A stretch of DNA of 7,759 nucleotides, from positions 1 to 7,759 of the forward strand of contig JABDLH010000183.1 in NCBI GenBank assembly GCA_013003145.1. The letters are read 5' to 3'. The stretch comes from Flavobacteriaceae bacterium. GTDB taxonomy: Bacteria; Bacteroidota; Bacteroidia; Flavobacteriales; Flavobacteriaceae. A model generated the notes under the pieces. It did no database searches and was not told where the DNA came from. It saw only the letters and a program-made list of their open reading frames with translations. Positions 5,363-7,759 of this stretch are shown here, in pieces; positions within the stretch are counted from its first letter, which is position 1; each line of letters starts with the position of its first letter. The translations under genes and the position numbers were made by a program.

Positions 5363-7570
5363 TTAAATTCTGAAGACTTTATCAATTCCATTGATCCCTT
5401 TCAGGTGGTCTATCAGCTTCTTGAGAATAGTCTTGTTCTTGACCACTACGGTGATCCTTCCTGTAAAGGTCCCGCCGTCCGTGCTGAAATTCAGGTTGCG
5501 CATATTCACATGCATGTTATCCGAAATAATTTCAGTGATCTCGTTCATCAAACCAAGGTTATCAATACCTGTCATTTTAATTTCGGCAGTGAATTCTTCC
5601 TGCGTAGAATCGATCCACTTGGCGCTGATAATGCGATAGGCATAATTAGACTGCAGGGAGATAGCGTTGGGACAATTTTTCTTGTGAACCTTGATGCCTT
5701 CATTAACACTGACAAACCCGAAGACATCATCCCCCGGAATTGGCTTACAACACTGTGAAAGCGTGTAATTGAGTCTTTCTTCTTCCTTTCCGAATACGAG
5801 CAGGTCGTATTTGGTCGTGATCTCATCTTTATCAACATCAACCGGCGCCGTAGGCTTCCGGATCTTATTTTTAAAGAAACTGATAAAGGCATTATTGTAA
5901 GAAGAGGCAAAATCCTTGATCTTCTGGTTGTCTATAGCACCAATGGCAACCCTGTAAAAGAGGTCCAGGCTTGTTTTTAGTTTAAAGAAAACCACCATTT
6001 TATTAATGACCTCTTCAGATAGGTTTATTTTCTGGGACTTCAGTTTTCGTCTCAGGATCTCCTTTCCTTCCATGGCCACTTCTTTCTTCTCTTCCCTCAG
6101 GACAGAGCGGATCTTGGACCTGGCTCGAGCCGTAGTGGCATAGTTGAGCCAGTTCTGGTTGGGTTGAGCGTGCTCCGAGGTGATGATATCTACCTGGTCT
6201 CCACTGTTGAGCTCCGTATTTAAAGGCACCAGCTTGCCATTCACCTTAGCTCCCCGGGTTCTCATTCCCACTTCGGTGTGGATATGGAAGGCAAAATCTA
6301 AAGGGGTAGCTCCTTTTGGAAGTGATTTAAGATCTCCCTTGGGGGTAAATACAAATATTTCTTTGGAATAAAGGTTCAGTTTAAACTCTTCCACGAAGTC
6401 TACCGCACTCCCGTTAGAATTTTCAAGGGCATCTTGTAATCGGTTCAGCCAAACTTCGATTCCCTGTTCTTTCTGGTCACCGTGCTTGTACTTAAAATGG
6501 GCTGCATACCCTTTTTCAGCAATCTCGTGCATCCGTTCACTCCTGATCTGTACTTCTACCCATTTGCCTTGAGGACCCATCACCGTAATATGTAAGGCTT
6601 CATAGCCCGTAGACTTCGGAGAAGAGATCCAGTCCCTTAAGCGGATAGGGTTGGGGGTAAAGTGGTCCGTAACTACGGAATAGATCTTCCATGCCAGGAA
6701 CTTTTCATTCTGCCGGTCCGATTTATAGATAATTCGAATGGCAAACTTATCGTAGATCTCGTCAAAAGCTACATTCTGAGCTACCATCTTTTTCCGGATA
6801 GAGTAGATCGACTTTGTTCGTCCCTTGATGAGGTAGTTAAGTCCTTCTTTATCCAGGGAATTGTGGATGATGGCAGAGAAATCATCAATATACTTTTGTT
6901 GTTCCTCCTTGGTGTCCTCGATTTTACCCAGGATGTCGTTGTAAACCTCGGGTTCGGTGTACTTAAGGCTCAGGTCTTCGAGCTCTGTTTTAATATTATA
7001 GAGCCCGATCCTATGTGCGACAGGGGCATATATGTAAAGGGTCTCTGAGGCTATCTGGACCTGTTTATGCTCCGGCATCGCATCCATAGTGAGCAGGTTA
7101 TGGTAGCGGTCCGCGATCTTAATGATAATTACCCGGACATCATCGTTGAGGGTCAGCAGCATTTTCCGGAAATTCTCTGCCTGCTGCGAGATGTTCATGT
7201 CCTTATTCAAGTGGGCGATCTTGGTCAGCCCGTCCACGATCCTCGCAATAGTTTCCCCGAACATTCGCTCAATATCGTCCAGGGTATATTCTGTATCCTC
7301 AACTACGTCATGAAGCAATGCGGCTGCGATAGAGACAGCGTCAAGACCGATTTCAGAAGCGACGATCTTGGCTACAGCAATAGGGTGAAATATGTAGGCT
7401 TCACCAGATTTGCGTCTTTGGTTTTTGTGGGCGTCAACTGCAATGTCAAAGGCAGAACGTATCAGCTGCTTGTCCTCCTTACTCAGGGTCTGGTAACTGA
7501 TGCGCAGTAATTCCTTATACTGTTTAGCAATCTCTTTGTTCTCTTTTTCTATAGCAGCTTCCGTCCTCAT
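5363..7570 (-). CDS. spoT: Bifunctional (p)ppGpp synthetase/hydrolase (RelA/SpoT homologue)
   Basis: A 735-residue long RSH protein that makes and degrades the stringent-response alarmone (p)ppGpp. From ATG 7570, the HD hydrolase domain is about 35-200, with H62 (FHP), H87-D88, E91-D92 (HDVVEDT), D154 and N158 (KIADRYHN) all present, so hydrolysis should be active. The synthetase domain is about 245-365, with GRTKSIYSIRKKM (R251, K253), IYDKFAIR (D274), PKSTGYEALH (Y323, H327) and EVQIR (E339), so synthesis should also be possible. The loop RLRD at 310-313 is basic, as in bifunctional enzymes, rather than the acidic EXDD of RelA-only enzymes. The regulatory half has TGS (about 401-465), a helical region, a zinc-finger/CC domain (C607, C608, H629, C633) and ACT (about 660-735). 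The frame extends six codons upstream to a TTG; the ATG is preferred. It lies 41 bp after the M48 peptidase gene and 42 bp before the Fur-family gene. Confidence 0.97.
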   Translation of the reverse strand: MRTEAAIEKENKEIAKQYKELLRISYQTLSKEDKQLIRSAFDIAVDAHKNQRRKSGEAYIFHPIAVAKIVASEIGLDAVSIAAALLHDVVEDTEYTLDDIERMFGETIARIVDGLTKIAHLNKDMNISQQAENFRKMLLTLNDDVRVIIIKIADRYHNLLTMDAMPEHKQVQIASETLYIYAPVAHRIGLYNIKTELEDLSLKYTEPEVYNDILGKIEDTKEEQQKYIDDFSAIIHNSLDKEGLNYLIKGRTKSIYSIRKKMVAQNVAFDEIYDKFAIRIIYKSDRQNEKFLAWKIYSVVTDHFTPNPIRLRDWISSPKSTGYEALHITVMGPQGKWVEVQIRSERMHEIAEKGYAAHFKYKHGDQKEQGIEVWLNRLQDALENSNGSAVDFVEEFKLNLYSKEIFVFTPKGDLKSLPKGATPLDFAFHIHTEVGMRTRGAKVNGKLVPLNTELNSGDQVDIITSEHAQPNQNWLNYATTARARSKIRSVLREEKKEVAMEGKEILRRKLKSQKINLSEEVINKMVVFFKLKTSLDLFYRVAIGAIDNQKIKDFASSYNNAFISFFKNKIRKPTAPVDVDKDEITTKYDLLVFGKEEERLNYTLSQCCKPIPGDDVFGFVSVNEGIKVHKKNCPNAISLQSNYAYRIISAKWIDSTQEEFTAEIKMTGIDNLGLMNEITEIISDNMHVNMRNLNFSTDGGTFTGRITVVVKNKTILKKLIDHLKGINGIDKVFRI

Positions 7571-7611
7571 AAAATAAAAATACCACAATCTTTAATTGTA
7601 ACCAACAAAAA

Positions 7612-7759
7612 TCATGCCCTAAGCTCCCTGATCCTGTCCTTCAGCGGAGGGTGCGAATAGTGAACAAAAACGTAAGTTTTATGGGGTGTCAGGTTACTCA
7701 GGTTATTCTTAGATAATTTTTTAAGAGAACTGATAAGTGGTTCAGCCTTATAGGTACTC
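7612..7759 (-). CDS. M48-family metallopeptidase, C-terminal end (truncated by window edge)
   Basis: This frame is too short for routine ORF listing. Forty-eight codons run from base 7758 to a TGA at 7614-7612. They begin STYKAEPLISSLKKLSKNNL and end with FVHYSHPPLKDRIRELRA. The combination of a helix resembling AYKAxPLxxALxKLxxxNLSNLTPH, then a Y/F-rich strand and HPPLxxRIRxL, is the C-terminal signature of Ste24/CAAX-protease-1-type M48 peptidases; this is recalled family knowledge. These are usually multi-pass membrane zinc proteases with an HExxH site, which lies outside the window, so activity cannot be checked. The gene is in the same orientation as spoT, with 41 bp between them, and could be the first gene of the same transcript. 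Base 7759 is the last base of the preceding, cut codon. Confidence 0.8.
   Translation of the reverse strand, partial: STYKAEPLISSLKKLSKNNLSNLTPHKTYVFVHYSHPPLKDRIRELRA

Noticed and set aside
7067..7510. Plus-strand ORF of 147 codons opposite the spoT hydrolase domain
   Set aside because: It is antisense to conserved HD-domain coding sequence, has no recognisable motif and is explained by codon bias of the opposite strand.
7571..7588. Six-codon spoT extension from a TTG at 7588
   Set aside because: A clear ATG at 7570 starts a normal RSH N-terminus; the extension falls in AT-rich spacer.
7571..7611. spoT promoter with TATTTTTA as a -7 element and an ACAAT/ATTGT dyad (7585-7599)
   Set aside because: The octamer lacks the final G and sits about 5 bp from the ATG, leaving no leader. 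The dyad is only 5 bp per arm, which is expected by chance in AT-rich spacer.
1..7759. Defence system, prophage, insertion sequence, CRISPR array, tRNA/rRNA or genomic island
   Set aside because: All seven frames belong to housekeeping or common families, are co-oriented and tightly spaced, and show no direct repeats, transposase or integrase motifs, or obvious composition break.

Overview
The window looks like ordinary chromosome of a Bacteroidota bacterium, most likely a marine-type Flavobacteriaceae. This rests on the protein families, on AT-rich gene starts without a purine-rich Shine-Dalgarno sequence, and on two exact TAnnTTTG motifs (the Bacteroidota -7 promoter element) upstream of genes. 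The species cannot be named from the sequence alone. There are no RNA genes, mobile elements, CRISPR arrays or integrase/attachment signs.

All seven genes lie on the minus strand, so transcription runs from high to low coordinates. In that order they are: the C-terminal end of an M48 (Ste24-type) metallopeptidase (7612-7758, cut by the window edge); a long bifunctional RelA/SpoT-type (p)ppGpp synthetase/hydrolase (5363-7570); a Fur-family metal-dependent repressor (4868-5320); adenylosuccinate synthase PurA (3583-4854); a secreted OstA/LptA-like protein (1795 to about 3513); a class III PLP aminotransferase (610-1791); and the N-terminal 170 codons of a TPR-repeat protein (1-510, cut by the window edge).

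Gaps are 41, 42, 13, about 69, 3 and 99 bp. The short gaps suggest one or a few polycistronic units. Candidate internal promoters lie before the Fur and OstA genes, and a perfect 16-bp palindrome sits in the last gap. No gene-free stretch exceeds 100 bp.

Functionally, the cluster mixes stringent-response control (SpoT), purine nucleotide synthesis (PurA, a known ppGpp target in other bacteria), metal-responsive regulation (Fur family) and envelope biogenesis (OstA-like). I see no undescribed system. The points most worth a second look are the missing ATG start of the OstA-like gene, which one extra T in a homopolymer would restore; the Fur-family protein without the CxxC zinc site; the intergenic palindrome; and the substrate-pocket substitution in the aminotransferase. 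Several apparent upstream gene extensions begin at TTG, and internal ATG starts are preferred for spoT, fur and purA.
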